Positions 1 to 9,006 of a DNA stretch of 64,000 bases are shown in pieces. Every line of letters starts with the position of its first letter. Position 1 is the first letter of the stretch. Source of the DNA: Jiella marina (lineage in GTDB: Bacteria > Pseudomonadota > Alphaproteobacteria > Rhizobiales > Rhizobiaceae). A model generated the notes under the pieces. The model saw nothing but the letters and a program-made list of their open reading frames with translations. It had not been told where the DNA came from and did no database searches. Location of the stretch: contig NZ_JAKQZG010000016.1 of assembly GCF_024359545.1 (NCBI RefSeq), positions 1-64,000 on the forward strand, in the 5' to 3' direction. A program made the position numbers and the translations under genes.

Positions 1-124
1 TCCGGCACCGGCGGCGGCAAAGAGCGCTCCCCGCCCGATGCCGCAGATGAAGAACACCGGGACGGGCGGTGCTGCCCGCGCGGCAAACCACGACGTCGCC
101 TCTGAAGGATGGGAGGAGTTTTGA
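1..124 (+). CDS. methyl-accepting chemotaxis protein, C-terminal tail (5' truncated by window)
   Basis: The reading frame beginning at base 2 is open from the window edge to a TGA at 122-124. It encodes an Ala/Pro/Gly-rich tail ending in GWEEF. A flexible low-complexity linker followed by a pentapeptide of the form x-aromatic-x-x-aromatic is the known C-terminal docking site through which chemoreceptors recruit CheR and CheB. The stop overlaps the next start (TGATG), and rhizobial che operons begin with a receptor gene (icpA/mcpE), so this is inferred to be the operon's first gene. Only the last 40 residues are visible; the signalling domain lies outside the window. Confidence 0.72.
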   Translation, partial: PAPAAAKSAPRPMPQMKNTGTGGAARAANHDVASEGWEEF

Positions 125-447
125 TGCCTCGCAAGTCAACCAAGAAAACCGGCGCAACCGCGGCTGACGGCACGGTCTTTCCGCTCCCCGCGGTCCTCGA
201 CCTCAAGGCGACCGGGCCGCTGACGGAGGGTCTCCTCGCGATGCGCGGCCAGAACCTCGTGCTCGACGCTTCCAAGGTCGAGCGCCTGGGCACCCAGTGC
301 GTCCAGATTCTGATGGCAGCCGCGGCGACCTGGAAGGACGACATGGCTTCGATCAGCATCGTCGAACCCTCCGATTCCTTCAGCGCCGGCCTCCGGATCC
401 TCGGCCTCACGCCGCAAGCCATTCTCGAAAAGGAAATCGCACAATGA
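124..447 (+). CDS. cheS: STAS-domain protein, CheS-like component of the chemotaxis operon
   Basis: A 107-residue protein. ATG at 124 is preferred over ATG at 109 because a GGAGGAG ribosome-binding site sits just before it and the start overlaps the receptor stop. Nearly the whole protein looks like a STAS fold, including a central V-L-D-A-S-K-V-E-R-L-G-T-Q segment typical of anti-sigma-factor antagonists. In Sinorhizobium meliloti the small gene at this position, CheS, binds CheA and speeds dephosphorylation of the phosphate-sink regulator CheY1; that role is inferred here from position and size. Its stop overlaps the cheY1 start (ATGA). The STAS call is firmer than the CheS function. Confidence 0.75.
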   Translation: MPRKSTKKTGATAADGTVFPLPAVLDLKATGPLTEGLLAMRGQNLVLDASKVERLGTQCVQILMAAAATWKDDMASISIVEPSDSFSAGLRILGLTPQAILEKEIAQ

Positions 448-815
448 GCCGCACCATCCTCACCATCGACGATTCGCGCACCATGCGCGAAATGCTCAAG
501 GCGACGCTCGCCTCCTCGGGCTTCACCGTGGTTCAGGCCGAAGACGGCCAGCACGGGATCGAGGTTCTCCAGTCCATGGGGCAGGAACCCGACGTGATCA
601 TCACCGACATCAACATGCCTCGCAAGGACGGCTTCCAGTTCATCGAGGAAGTGCGTGCGAGCGCCGATCGCCGGGCGATCCCGATCCTGGTGCTCACCAC
701 GGAAAGCGATGCGGAGAAGAAGCAGCGGGCGCGGCTTGCCGGCGCCACGGGCTGGATCGTCAAGCCGTTCGATCCCCGCAAACTGGTGGACGCGATCAAC
801 CGCGTCGCCGCGTAA
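444..815 (+). CDS. cheY1: chemotaxis response regulator CheY1
   Basis: A 123-residue single receiver domain. Visible CheY residues are the acidic pair D9-D10, the phospho-acceptor D55 (in ITDINMP), T85/T86 and K107 (in VKPFD). It receives phosphate from CheA. In rhizobia with two CheY proteins, the one encoded beside cheS and upstream of cheA acts mainly as a phosphate sink, while CheY2 controls the motor; assigning that split here rests on gene order. The start overlaps the stop of the STAS gene, so the two are probably translationally coupled. A gap of about 90 bases separates it from cheA. Confidence 0.9.
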   Translation: MSRTILTIDDSRTMREMLKATLASSGFTVVQAEDGQHGIEVLQSMGQEPDVIITDINMPRKDGFQFIEEVRASADRRAIPILVLTTESDAEKKQRARLAGATGWIVKPFDPRKLVDAINRVAA

Positions 816-906
816 GCACCGAAGACGTCCGTCCGAACGGCGATCAAGGTCAAGGCAACATACCGGCGCTCATATGCCGGGTCGAGGGTGGGAAAGAGAT
901 AGATCC

Positions 907-3195
907 ATGGACGCGATGGCGGAAATCCGGCAGACCTTTTTCGAGGAATGCGCCGAACAGTTGGCGGACCTCGAGGCGGGTCTTCTGGCAATCGAGAACG
1001 GCGAGGCCGACTCCGATACCGTGAATGCCGTGTTCCGCGCGGTCCATTCGATCAAGGGCGGAGCGGGTGCGTTCTGCCTCGACGATCTGGTGCATTTCGC
1101 CCATGTCTTCGAGACCACTCTCGACGAGATGCGCTCGGGCCGTCTCGATACCAGCGACAAGGTCATCAAGATCATGCTGCGCTCGTCCGATGCGCTGGCG
1201 GATCTGGTGACCGTTGCACGCGACGGCGGGACGGCCGATGCCGAGCGCAACGCCACGCTGATCGACGAGCTCAAGGGCCTCGTCGCCCTCGCCAAGGGCG
1301 AGGAGCCGCCGGCACCTTCGGCCGGTGCTGGCGCCCCCGCGGCTGACGGTCCCACTTATGACGACGGCATGGGCGATCTCGACTTCACGCCGGTGGCGGT
1401 CGACCTGTCCGACCTCATGGGGGTGGGCGGCGACAACACGTTCAAGATCGAGTTCAAGCCCAATCCGCGCATGTACGCCAAGGCGAACGACGCGATCCGG
1501 GTGCTGCGCGATCTCTATGAACTCGGCGAGGTCAAGGTCACCTGCAACACTGGCGAGGTGCCGCTTCTGACGGCGATCGATCCCGAAGGCGCCTACCTCT
1601 CCTTCTCGGTCGAACTGTCCACCGCCGAGAGCGAGTCCAAGGTCCGCGAAGTCTTCGAATTCGTCGAGTTCGATTGCGACCTCTCCGTCGAGGAAGTTGC
1701 ACCCGAGATGGGCGAAATGGATCTCGACGGCGTCGATCCCGACATCGCCGACATCCTGAGCCGTATCAAGGCCAGCGACGATGACGAGGCCCCCTCCGCC
1801 GTGAGCGATGAGCCCGAGGAGGAGGAAGTCGAGGAGGCGGAACCGGAAGCACCGGTCGCGAAAGCCGAGCCCGAGCCGGTCGCCGAAGCGCCGAAGGCGC
1901 CACCCGCACCCGCCAAGCCTGCTGCTCCCGCCCCGGCTCCGGCTCCGAGCGCCCCCAAGGGCGAAGCGCAGGACGCCAAGGGTGCGTCCGGCAGCCCGGC
2001 ACAGACGATCCGCGTCGATCTGGAGCGCGTCGACCGGCTGATCGACCTCGTCGGCGAGCTGGTGATCCACCAGGTGATGCTCTCCCAGCGGGCCTATCAG
2101 GCCGGGCTTGCCCGCGCTTCCGACGTCGCCGTCGGCTTCGACGAGCTCGAGCAGCTGACCCGCGAGATCCAGGACTCGGTCATGGCGATCCGCGCCCAGC
2201 CGGTGAAGTCCGTGTTCCAGCGCCTGCCGCGCCTTGTCCGCGAGGTCGCCGACATTTCCGGCAAGCAGGTCCGCCTCGTCACCGAGGGTGAGTGGACCGA
2301 GGTCGACAAGACGGTCATCGAGCGTCTGGCCGATCCGCTGACCCACATGATCCGCAACGCCATCGATCACGGTCTCGAAAAGCCCGAGAAGCGCCTCGAA
2401 GTCGGCAAGGCCGAGGAAGGCGTCGTCCGCGTCGCGGCGATGCATCGCTCGGGCCGCATCGTCATCGAGATTTCCGACGACGGCGCCGGCATCAATCGCA
2501 AGAAGGTGAAGGAGATCGCCTCCGACAAGGGCCTGATCCCCGCCGATGCGAATCTGTCGGACGAGGAGATCGACAATCTGATCTTCATGCCCGGCTTCTC
2601 GACGGCGTCCGAGATTTCCTCGCTATCGGGCCGCGGCGTCGGCATGGACGTGGTCAAGCGCTCCATTCAGGCGCTCGGCGGTCGCGTGTCGATCTCGTCG
2701 AAGCCCGGCAAGGGCTCGACCTTCACCATGAGCCTTCCGCTGACGCTCGCCGTTCTCGACGGCATGATCGTCTCGGTCGGCGACCAGACAGTGGTGGTGC
2801 CGCTGACGGCGATCATCGAGACGCTGCAGCCGAAATCTTCCGAAGTGAAGAGCTTCGGCGGCGACGCCCGCCTGATCCAGGTTCGCGACGCCTTCCTGCC
2901 GCTCGTCGATGTTGCCCGCGAGCTCGGCTATTCCTACGAGCCCTCCAATGCGACCGGTGGCGTCGCCATTCTGGTCGAAGCGGAGAACGGCGCCCGTTCG
3001 GCGCTCCTCGTCGATGCGATCCAGGGCCAGCGGCAGGTCGTGATCAAGAGTCTCGAAGCCAATTACGGCCGCGTCCCCGGCATCGCCGCGGCGACGATCC
3101 TCGGTGACGGACGTGTTGCCCTGATTCTCGACGTCGATGCCGTCGTCGCCACGTCGCGGGTCGAGGGCAACTTCTTCAATCAGGCAGCGGAGTGA
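907..3195 (+). CDS. cheA: chemotaxis histidine kinase CheA
   Basis: A 762-residue protein. Domains in order: an HPt (P1) domain with phospho-accepting H47 in AVHSIKGG; a second alpha/beta domain at about 159-268; an acidic then Pro/Ala-rich linker at about 291-358; a dimerisation (P3) domain at about 368-430; a GHKL ATPase with N box near 480, DDGAGI near 524 and GRGVGMDVV near 575; and a CheW-like (P5) domain from about 614. It autophosphorylates in response to receptors and passes phosphate to CheY1, CheY2 and CheB. ATG 907 was chosen because it gives a normal CheA N terminus. Its stop overlaps the possible GTG start of cheW. Confidence 0.97.
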   Translation: MDAMAEIRQTFFEECAEQLADLEAGLLAIENGEADSDTVNAVFRAVHSIKGGAGAFCLDDLVHFAHVFETTLDEMRSGRLDTSDKVIKIMLRSSDALADLVTVARDGGTADAERNATLIDELKGLVALAKGEEPPAPSAGAGAPAADGPTYDDGMGDLDFTPVAVDLSDLMGVGGDNTFKIEFKPNPRMYAKANDAIRVLRDLYELGEVKVTCNTGEVPLLTAIDPEGAYLSFSVELSTAESESKVREVFEFVEFDCDLSVEEVAPEMGEMDLDGVDPDIADILSRIKASDDDEAPSAVSDEPEEEEVEEAEPEAPVAKAEPEPVAEAPKAPPAPAKPAAPAPAPAPSAPKGEAQDAKGASGSPAQTIRVDLERVDRLIDLVGELVIHQVMLSQRAYQAGLARASDVAVGFDELEQLTREIQDSVMAIRAQPVKSVFQRLPRLVREVADISGKQVRLVTEGEWTEVDKTVIERLADPLTHMIRNAIDHGLEKPEKRLEVGKAEEGVVRVAAMHRSGRIVIEISDDGAGINRKKVKEIASDKGLIPADANLSDEEIDNLIFMPGFSTASEISSLSGRGVGMDVVKRSIQALGGRVSISSKPGKGSTFTMSLPLTLAVLDGMIVSVGDQTVVVPLTAIIETLQPKSSEVKSFGGDARLIQVRDAFLPLVDVARELGYSYEPSNATGGVAILVEAENGARSALLVDAIQGQRQVVIKSLEANYGRVPGIAAATILGDGRVALILDVDAVVATSRVEGNFFNQAAE

Positions 3196-3200
3196 GCGAC

Positions 3201-3683
3201 ATGACGACGGTCTCACCAGCCCATAACGACAATCGGGGCGAACTGGGCTACGCCCGAGAACTCATCGCATTTCGCATCGGAGAGCAGGAATTCTGCGTCG
3301 ACATCATGTCGGTGCGCGAGATCCGCGGATGGACACCGGCGACACCGCTGCCGCATTCGCCCTCCTATGTGATCGGCGTGATCAATCTGCGCGGCGCGGT
3401 TCTGCCGATCGTCGATCTGGCGGCGCGACTTGGCTTTCCGCGCACCGAGCCGACGGCGCGCAGCGTGATCATCGTGGTGCGCGTGGAGCAGCAGCTCTTC
3501 GGTCTCCTGGTGGATGCCGTGTCGGATATACTGACGATCACCGACGAGGCGCTGCAGCCCACACCCGACCTTGCCTCCGACCTCGCCAAGACCTTCGTGC
3601 GCGGCGTCATGGCGATCGAGGGCCGGATGATCTCGCTGATCGCGACCGACAACGTTCTTCCGCAGTTCCAGGCGGTCGCCTGA
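3201..3683 (+). CDS. cheW: chemotaxis adaptor CheW
   Basis: A 160-residue CheW-family adaptor that couples receptors to CheA. It carries the typical segments [12 protein letters not shown] and [25 protein letters not shown] 3201 has a GGAG site eight bases upstream, ending at 3192. An in-frame GTG at 3192, overlapping the cheA stop, would add three residues and cannot be excluded. The protein is soluble and is predicted to act at the cytoplasmic face of receptor arrays. Confidence 0.94.
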   Translation: MTTVSPAHNDNRGELGYARELIAFRIGEQEFCVDIMSVREIRGWTPATPLPHSPSYVIGVINLRGAVLPIVDLAARLGFPRTEPTARSVIIVVRVEQQLFGLLVDAVSDILTITDEALQPTPDLASDLAKTFVRGVMAIEGRMISLIATDNVLPQFQAVA

Positions 3684-3788
3684 ACGGCGCGCTGATCAAA
3701 AACGCATGCGCAACGGGTACATGAACGCTGCCCGAAGATCTGACCGGCGACCGCAAGGGTGTCGCCCCTACGAGAGGAGAGACGGCCG

Positions 3789-4721
3789 GTGAGTGCTTCG
3801 CGAGAGCCCATCATGCGTTCGCAATCGCGCGCGGGTTCCGATGCCAAGTCGGTGGGAAGCGGCGAATTTCCGATGACGGAGAAGGATTTCGCCACGATCG
3901 CGAAACTTCTCTACGAGGACGCCGGCATCTTCCTCGCGGAGACCAAGGCGACCTTCGTCTACTCCCGACTTTCCAAGCGGCTTCGGGCGCTGGGACTGGA
4001 AAGCTTCAAGGACTACTGCTCCCTTGTCCAGACGACGGGCAAGGCGGGCGGAGAGCGCATGGCGATGCTCGCCGCGCTGACGACCAACGTCACCCATTTC
4101 TTCCGTGAAAAGCACCATTTCGACTTTCTGCGCGACACGCTTCTTCCCCCCCTTCTCGCCGAGGCCAAGCGGGGTGGCCGCGTACGGCTGTGGTCGGCAG
4201 GCTGCTCGATCGGCCATGAGCCCTATTCGATCGCGCTGACTGTCCTGTCCATGATGCCGGATGCGGCCGAGCACGACGTGCGCATCCTGGCGAGCGACAT
4301 CGATCCGAACGTGGTTGCGACCGGTCGCGCCGGCGTCTACGCGGCGAGCGCGCTGGAAAGCATTCCCACCGAGATGCGCCGCAAGTGGTTCCGCCCCAGT
4401 TCGGCGGATTCGCTGGGCGGAAAGGGTCACGCTGCGACCGAGATGATCTACGAGGTGGCCGATCCGCTGCGCGATCTGGTCGCCTTTCGCGAATTGAATC
4501 TCATCGGGGAATGGCCGATGCGCGGCCAGTTCGACGCGATCTTCTGTCGCAATGTGACGATCTATTTCGACCAGCCGACGCGCGAGCGTGTCTGGAAGCG
4601 GTTCAGCGAGCGGCTGCACCCGGAGGGCGTCCTGTTCATCGGACATTCCGAACGGATCACCGGGCCGGCTCTCGAGGTTCTCGAGTTCCAGGGCAACACG
4701 TCCTACCGGAAGGTTCGTTGA
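3789..4721 (+). CDS. cheR: chemoreceptor glutamate methyltransferase CheR
   Basis: A 310-residue protein with an all-helical CheR N-terminal domain (about 35-95) and an S-adenosylmethionine methyltransferase domain. The SAM-binding segment reads SAGCSIGHEPYSIA and a downstream motif reads FDAIFCRNVTIYF, both characteristic of CheR. It methylates receptor glutamates during adaptation and is expected to dock on the pentapeptide of the upstream receptor. GTG 3789 is preferred over an in-frame ATG at 3813 because a strong GAGAGGAGA site precedes it. Confidence 0.95.
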   Translation: MSASREPIMRSQSRAGSDAKSVGSGEFPMTEKDFATIAKLLYEDAGIFLAETKATFVYSRLSKRLRALGLESFKDYCSLVQTTGKAGGERMAMLAALTTNVTHFFREKHHFDFLRDTLLPPLLAEAKRGGRVRLWSAGCSIGHEPYSIALTVLSMMPDAAEHDVRILASDIDPNVVATGRAGVYAASALESIPTEMRRKWFRPSSADSLGGKGHAATEMIYEVADPLRDLVAFRELNLIGEWPMRGQFDAIFCRNVTIYFDQPTRERVWKRFSERLHPEGVLFIGHSERITGPALEVLEFQGNTSYRKVR

Positions 4722-4871
4722 GCGAAGATCGGCGAACACTCGAAGAATGAGGGTTTGCGCCGTTGACGGGACGCGGGGAGCCTACGGGGCGTTCGTGGAT
4801 AACCGCAACGGAACGGAGACGATGCGCCGGATCGATCAAGAGAGGATCGCCGGCCTTGGGGGAACTTTGCC

Positions 4872-5903
4872 ATGTGCGCTGCAAGCGTTCTTGTTGTCGA
4901 CGACTCCATGACGATGCGGGCTTTGATCAAGCACGCGCTGAGCCGTGACCCCGAGATCCGGGTCGTCGGCGAAGCGTCGAATCCGTTCGAGGCACGCACC
5001 AAGATGAAGGAACTCGATCCGGACGTGGTGACGCTGGATGTCGAGATGCCGAACATGAACGGCATCGAGTTCCTGGAAAAGATCATGACGCTCAGGCCGA
5101 CGCCGGTGATCATGGTGTCGAACCTCACCGCCCCCGGCGCTGCCGCGACCCTTGCAGCGCTGGAGATCGGCGCTTTCGACTGCGTCGCCAAGCCGAGCGC
5201 GCGCGAGAACATGTTCGAATCCCTGCCAGGCATGATCAAGGAAGCCGCCCGGGCGAAGCCCGGCATGGCGAAGCGATGGAATTCGGGTCCGCAGCGAATC
5301 AACGTCTCGCCGCGCGAGACGGCTCGGCCGCAGCGCGCCGCTCGGATGCCCGAGCTGATCGCCATCGGCTCCTCGACCGGTGGGGTGGAGGCCCTGATGC
5401 AGGTTCTGTCGGAATTCCCGGCCGATTGCCCGCCGACCCTCATCGTCCAGCATCTGCCCGCGGCGTTCACGACCTCCTTCGCCGCCCGGCTCGACCGTGC
5501 GTCACGCGCCACCGTGGTCGAGGCCAAGGGCGGCGAATCGCTCATGCCTGGCCACATCTATCTCGCGCCCGGCGGCGAACGGCACATGTTGCTGAAGTCC
5601 GGCTCCCGGCCATCGATCGCGCTGGTGGAGGGCGCTACGGTCTCGGGACACCGACCGTCCGTCGACGTTCTGTTCTCCTCGATCGCCAAGGGCTTCAAGG
5701 GCGAGGCCTGCGGCCTGATCCTCACCGGCATGGGGCGAGACGGGGCGCAGGGCCTTCTCGAAATGCGTCAGTCCGGTGCGCAGACCCTTGGTCAGGACGA
5801 GGAAACCTCTCTGGTTTACGGGATGCCGCGGGTGGCATTCGAAATCGGTGCGGTTACGCGACAACTGCCTCTGAACAAGGTCGCAAAGTACATTTTCAGC
5901 TAG
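4872..5903 (+). CDS. cheB: chemotaxis response regulator and protein-glutamate methylesterase CheB
   Basis: A 343-residue two-domain protein. The N-terminal receiver has D10-D11 and phospho-acceptor D56 in LDVEMPNMNG. The C-terminal methylesterase has the catalytic triad visible as Ser167/168 in GSSTGG, H194 in QHLPAAF and D290 in GMGRDGAQG. It removes methyl groups from receptors and opposes CheR. A gap of 150 bases separates it from cheR. An ATG at 4872 starts the receiver directly. Confidence 0.96.
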   Translation: MCAASVLVVDDSMTMRALIKHALSRDPEIRVVGEASNPFEARTKMKELDPDVVTLDVEMPNMNGIEFLEKIMTLRPTPVIMVSNLTAPGAAATLAALEIGAFDCVAKPSARENMFESLPGMIKEAARAKPGMAKRWNSGPQRINVSPRETARPQRAARMPELIAIGSSTGGVEALMQVLSEFPADCPPTLIVQHLPAAFTTSFAARLDRASRATVVEAKGGESLMPGHIYLAPGGERHMLLKSGSRPSIALVEGATVSGHRPSVDVLFSSIAKGFKGEACGLILTGMGRDGAQGLLEMRQSGAQTLGQDEETSLVYGMPRVAFEIGAVTRQLPLNKVAKYIFS

Positions 5904-5994
5904 GCTTACGGTTTGATAATAAAGAGATTTTTCGCGCCGCGGAGAGATTTCTTTCATCAAATTCGTGTCTACTCGGCCTCGGAAGGAAAACGCC

Positions 5995-6384
5995 ATGAGC
6001 ATCGCACAACACTTAAAGGTCCTGATCGTCGACGATCACCGCACGAGTCGCATGCTGATCCGCGACGCGCTGGAGCAGCTCGGCATCAAGAACATCGTCT
6101 TTGCCTGCGATGGCGAAGAAGCGTTGAAGGCGATGATGGCGACGCCCTGCCACATCATCATCTCGGACTTCAACATGCCGAAGCTCGACGGGATCCAGCT
6201 GCTCAAGGCCATTCGCTCGTACAATCCGACGAAGAAGACGCCGTTCATCATTCTGACGAGCAAGGGCGACCGCGAGCTTGTGATGAAGGCCGCCCAGCTC
6301 GGTGTGAACAACTTTCTGGCCAAGCCGATCACGGTGCCGGTGCTGAAGAAGACGATCGAAGCGGTCGTGGGAAGGTTGCAGTGA
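5995..6384 (+). CDS. cheY2: chemotaxis response regulator CheY2
   Basis: A 129-residue receiver domain with D13-D14, phospho-acceptor D58 in [11 protein letters not shown]88 and K110. The start is ATG 5995 behind a GGAAGGAAAA site; an upstream in-frame start at 5965 is less likely. Lying after cheB and before cheD, it corresponds by position to rhizobial CheY2, the regulator that acts on the flagellar motor. It is clearly diverged from CheY1 in the same operon. Its stop overlaps the GTG start of cheD. Confidence 0.92.
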   Translation: MSIAQHLKVLIVDDHRTSRMLIRDALEQLGIKNIVFACDGEEALKAMMATPCHIIISDFNMPKLDGIQLLKAIRSYNPTKKTPFIILTSKGDRELVMKAAQLGVNNFLAKPITVPVLKKTIEAVVGRLQ

Positions 6385-6923
6385 TCCAGAGCGGCGCACG
6401 GCCCAATCGAATCCATATCATGCAGGGCGAAGCCCGAGTGGAGAGGGGCGAAAATGTCGTGCTGACGACATTGCTCGGCTCATGCGTCGCCGCTTGCATC
6501 CGCGATCCCGAGGCCGGGGTTGGCGGCATGAATCACTTCCTTCTTCCCGGAAGCGGAGGGGCGGAGGGTGGCCGGGCCGAAAGCTTCGGTCTCTATCTGA
6601 TGGAAGTTCTCATCAACGGTCTGCTGCAGAAGGGCGCGCGTCGGGCGCATCTGGAAGCCAAGCTCTTCGGTGGAGCGCGCACGGTCGACGGCCTGTCGGA
6701 TGTCGGCTCCAAGAACGCCGCCTTCGCCGAGCGATTCCTCAAGATGGAGGGCATTCGCTATCTCGGCGGAAGCCTCGGCGGGACGCGGGGGCGCCGGATC
6801 GAATACTGGCCGGTCTCGGGCCGAGCCCGGCAGATCTTCTTCGAGGACACGACGATGCCGAAAATCCCCGTCGCGCCGCCCGCGCGTCCGCCCCAGTCGG
6901 TCGGCGACGTCGACCTGTTTTGA
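6381..6923 (+). CDS. cheD: chemoreceptor glutamine deamidase CheD
   Basis: A 180-residue CheD. The family's catalytic Cys-His pair is visible as C35 in LLGSCVAAC and H52 in GGMNHFLLP, with T29/T30 nearby. It converts receptor glutamines to glutamates before methylation and in some bacteria interacts with CheY-phosphatases. The GTG start at 6381 overlaps the cheY2 stop (GTGA), with GGGAAGG upstream, so the two genes are coupled. The C-terminal 20 residues are Pro/Ala-rich and end in DVDLF. Confidence 0.95.
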   Translation: MIQSGARPNRIHIMQGEARVERGENVVLTTLLGSCVAACIRDPEAGVGGMNHFLLPGSGGAEGGRAESFGLYLMEVLINGLLQKGARRAHLEAKLFGGARTVDGLSDVGSKNAAFAERFLKMEGIRYLGGSLGGTRGRRIEYWPVSGRARQIFFEDTTMPKIPVAPPARPPQSVGDVDLF

Positions 6924-7017
6924 TCGCGTCCCTCACGACGAGGCTTCGGCGGGCAGACGTTCATGGAGCCCGCCGGTGCGAAGCTGCGCACGACCAGGAA
7001 AAGATGAGAGCATTCGC

Positions 7018-7365
7018 ATGACGACGCATTCTCTTTCGGACCTCCTGCGGTCCCTGTCCGAGGAACTGCGGGCCCTTTCGGGAACCACGGAGGAAATGCA
7101 CCATCTGGTCTGCCATGATCATCTGAGCCAGGACAGCGATTATGTTCGCACGGTCCAGAGTATCGATCACACGACGCAGATGCTCGACAATCTCTCCACG
7201 TTCCTGGCGGTGATCGGGGAAGAGGCGAGCGAGGACTGGCAGGTCGCGGTGGGCACCGCGCTGGAGACGGTCCGGATGACCGAGCTCAAGCGTCGCCTGC
7301 ACGGCAGCAGCGCCGAGACGCCGGATTCGAGCAACGACAATGGTGATCTGGAACTCTTCGGATAA
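7018..7365 (+). CDS. cheT: CheT-like chemotaxis protein with a DxxxQ motif
   Basis: A 115-residue mainly helical protein closing the che operon. Residues 50-54 read DHTTQ, matching the DxxxQ signature that CheZ, and reportedly CheT of Sinorhizobium meliloti, use to dephosphorylate CheY. There are no membrane segments. The N-terminal half (about 4-75) looks like paired helices, and the C-terminal 20 residues are acidic and probably disordered. The assignment rests on position after cheD, size and this motif. A CheZ-type activity is inference. The final residues DLELF resemble the CheD terminus DVDLF. Confidence 0.68.
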   Translation: MTTHSLSDLLRSLSEELRALSGTTEEMHHLVCHDHLSQDSDYVRTVQSIDHTTQMLDNLSTFLAVIGEEASEDWQVAVGTALETVRMTELKRRLHGSSAETPDSSNDNGDLELFG

Positions 7366-7370
7366 GGCGG

Positions 7371-7391
7371 AGCCAGGCCGAGGGCCTGGCT
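7371..7391 (+). terminator. hairpin closing the che operon
   Basis: A perfect 9-bp inverted repeat with a GAG loop begins five bases after the cheT-like stop. It lies between convergent units (che plus strand, cfa minus strand). No T-run follows, so it may mark a Rho-assisted or bidirectional end. Confidence 0.5.
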
Positions 7392-7539
7392 TGCCGCGTC
7401 ACGGGGCGGCGTTTGAAACCGCGCGTCTGTGACGGAGCCCAACGCAGACACGGGCGCCGGGCGGCCATCCTGAAACGCCAAACTTCGCCGGCTGGCGGCC
7501 ATGGCCGAAGAGCAGCCGCAGCCGGTCCGGCGAAACCAT

Positions 7540-8829
7540 CTACTCGGCGGCCTGGCGGTCCACCCAGGCCATGTCGTCCCGTTTCTCCTTTCGGGCCGCC
7601 GCCTCGTCGAGCGCGCGGAGGCGATCCTCCTCCTCGCTCATGTAGCTGCGAGTGATCGGCAGGGTGTCGAGGCTCTTGGTGAGCTGGATCTGGAAGACCA
7701 CGAGATCCTGCCAGCGGAATGCCGTCTCCGAGACGACGAGATAGAACTCCCACATGCGGCAGAAGCGCTCGTCATAGAGCGCCTTGGCCTCCTCGCGCCG
7801 CGCCAGGAAGCGCTCCCGCCAGGCTTTCAGCGTCTCGGCATAGTGGATGCGCAGGACTTCCACGTCGTTGACGATCAGGCCATTGCGCTGAACGGCCTCC
7901 ATGATTTCCGAAAGCGCAGGAATGTATCCGCCTGGGAAGATGTATTTGGCGATATAGGAGTTGGTCGTGCCCGGCGGGTCGTATCGCCCGATCGTGTGGA
8001 GCAGCATCACGCCGTCGTCCTTCAACACGCTCTCGCAGCGCTTGAAGTATTCGTCGTAGAAGCCGACGCCGACATGTTCGAACATGCCGACCGACACGAT
8101 CCGGTCGAACGGGCCTTCGGTCTTGCGGTAATCTTCGAGCCGGAACTCGGCGAGATCGGAAAGGCCGCTTTCTGCTGCCCTGCGATTGGCGATGGTCAGC
8201 TGCTCGTCCGACAATGTGACGCCGACCACATTGGCCTGCAGATTGCGGGCCAGATAAAGCCCCATGCCGCCCCAGCCGCAGCCGATGTCGAGGACGCGAA
8301 GGCCTGGCTTGTCGAGTTTCATCTTGGCCGCGATGTGCCGCTTCTTGGCGAGCTGCGCCTCTTCGAGGGTCGCGTTCCTATCCTCGAAATAGGCGCAGGA
8401 ATACTGGCGGTCCTCATCAAGGAACAGATCGTAGAGCTGCCCCGACAGGTCGTAGTGATGCTTGACGTTGGAGCGGGCGCGTTTGGGCGTGTTGTACTGC
8501 ACGATGCGGCGCGCCGCGACGCGCACCCGCTCGATCACCTTCATCCACGTCTGGTCGGTCGCGTGGTTGCCCGCATTCTGGAAGATGAGCGCGAGAACGT
8601 CGTAGAGGCTGCCTTCGACGACGTCGATCTCGCCGTTCATGTAGGCTTCGCCGAATTTCAGGCTCGGATTGAGCGCGACGGCTCGTTCGGCCGCCCTGCT
8701 GTTGAACCGCAGGGCCACCGGCATTCCGGTGCCGTCGCCCCATCTGTGGGTCTGACCGTCCGCGTCGATCACCTTGAAATCGCCGAAGGCGATAATGCGG
8801 TCGAGATAGAATTTCAGAATTCCGTTCAT
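7540..8829 (-). CDS. cfa: cyclopropane-fatty-acyl-phospholipid synthase
   Basis: A 429-residue soluble enzyme. An N-terminal lipid-binding region (about 1-120) leads into a SAM-dependent methyltransferase domain with the glycine motif VLDIGCGWGG at 179-188. Downstream segments typical of Cfa include SVGMFEHVG and the R-Y-D-P-P region. It adds a methylene group from S-adenosylmethionine across double bonds of membrane phospholipid acyl chains, usually in stationary phase or under stress. Length and motifs are ordinary. It is flanked by intergenic gaps on both sides, so it is probably transcribed alone. Confidence 0.93.
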   Translation of the reverse strand: MNGILKFYLDRIIAFGDFKVIDADGQTHRWGDGTGMPVALRFNSRAAERAVALNPSLKFGEAYMNGEIDVVEGSLYDVLALIFQNAGNHATDQTWMKVIERVRVAARRIVQYNTPKRARSNVKHHYDLSGQLYDLFLDEDRQYSCAYFEDRNATLEEAQLAKKRHIAAKMKLDKPGLRVLDIGCGWGGMGLYLARNLQANVVGVTLSDEQLTIANRRAAESGLSDLAEFRLEDYRKTEGPFDRIVSVGMFEHVGVGFYDEYFKRCESVLKDDGVMLLHTIGRYDPPGTTNSYIAKYIFPGGYIPALSEIMEAVQRNGLIVNDVEVLRIHYAETLKAWRERFLARREEAKALYDERFCRMWEFYLVVSETAFRWQDLVVFQIQLTKSLDTLPITRSYMSEEEDRLRALDEAAARKEKRDDMAWVDRQAAE

Positions 8830-8942
8830 ACTGTCGATCTCCTGGCCGAAGCCCCTAAGAGACCGCGGCGGCCGTCGTCAGCCGTCGGGTACCGTTACAC
8901 GCTGCACTGCGATACGGAATCCTAATTGAGACTCACGATATG

Positions 8943-8969
8943 AAAAGAGCCCCGCCGTGGGCGGGGCTC
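8943..8969 (-). terminator. rho-independent terminator after rplI
   Basis: A perfect 10-bp GC-rich stem (8947-8956 with 8960-8969, GTG loop) is followed on the minus strand by TTTT, about 40 bases past the rplI stop. A short T-run also follows on the plus strand, so it could work in both directions. Confidence 0.8.
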
Positions 8970-9006
8970 CAATTTTTGACAAAAAAATGTCGGGCTGCAG
9001 ATTTTT

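Noticed and set aside
850-2445. A 531-codon open frame on the minus strand across cheA
   Set aside because: It is antisense to a gene with complete CheA domains. Long antisense frames are expected from third-codon-position GC bias, and its product is low-complexity without family motifs.
3192-3200. GTG start for cheW overlapping the cheA stop
   Set aside because: ATG 3201 has the better-spaced GGAG site; the GTG remains possible and changes only three residues.
7501-8925. A 474-codon plus-strand open frame opposite cfa
   Set aside because: The minus-strand frame has the full cyclopropane synthase motif set; the plus-strand one has none.
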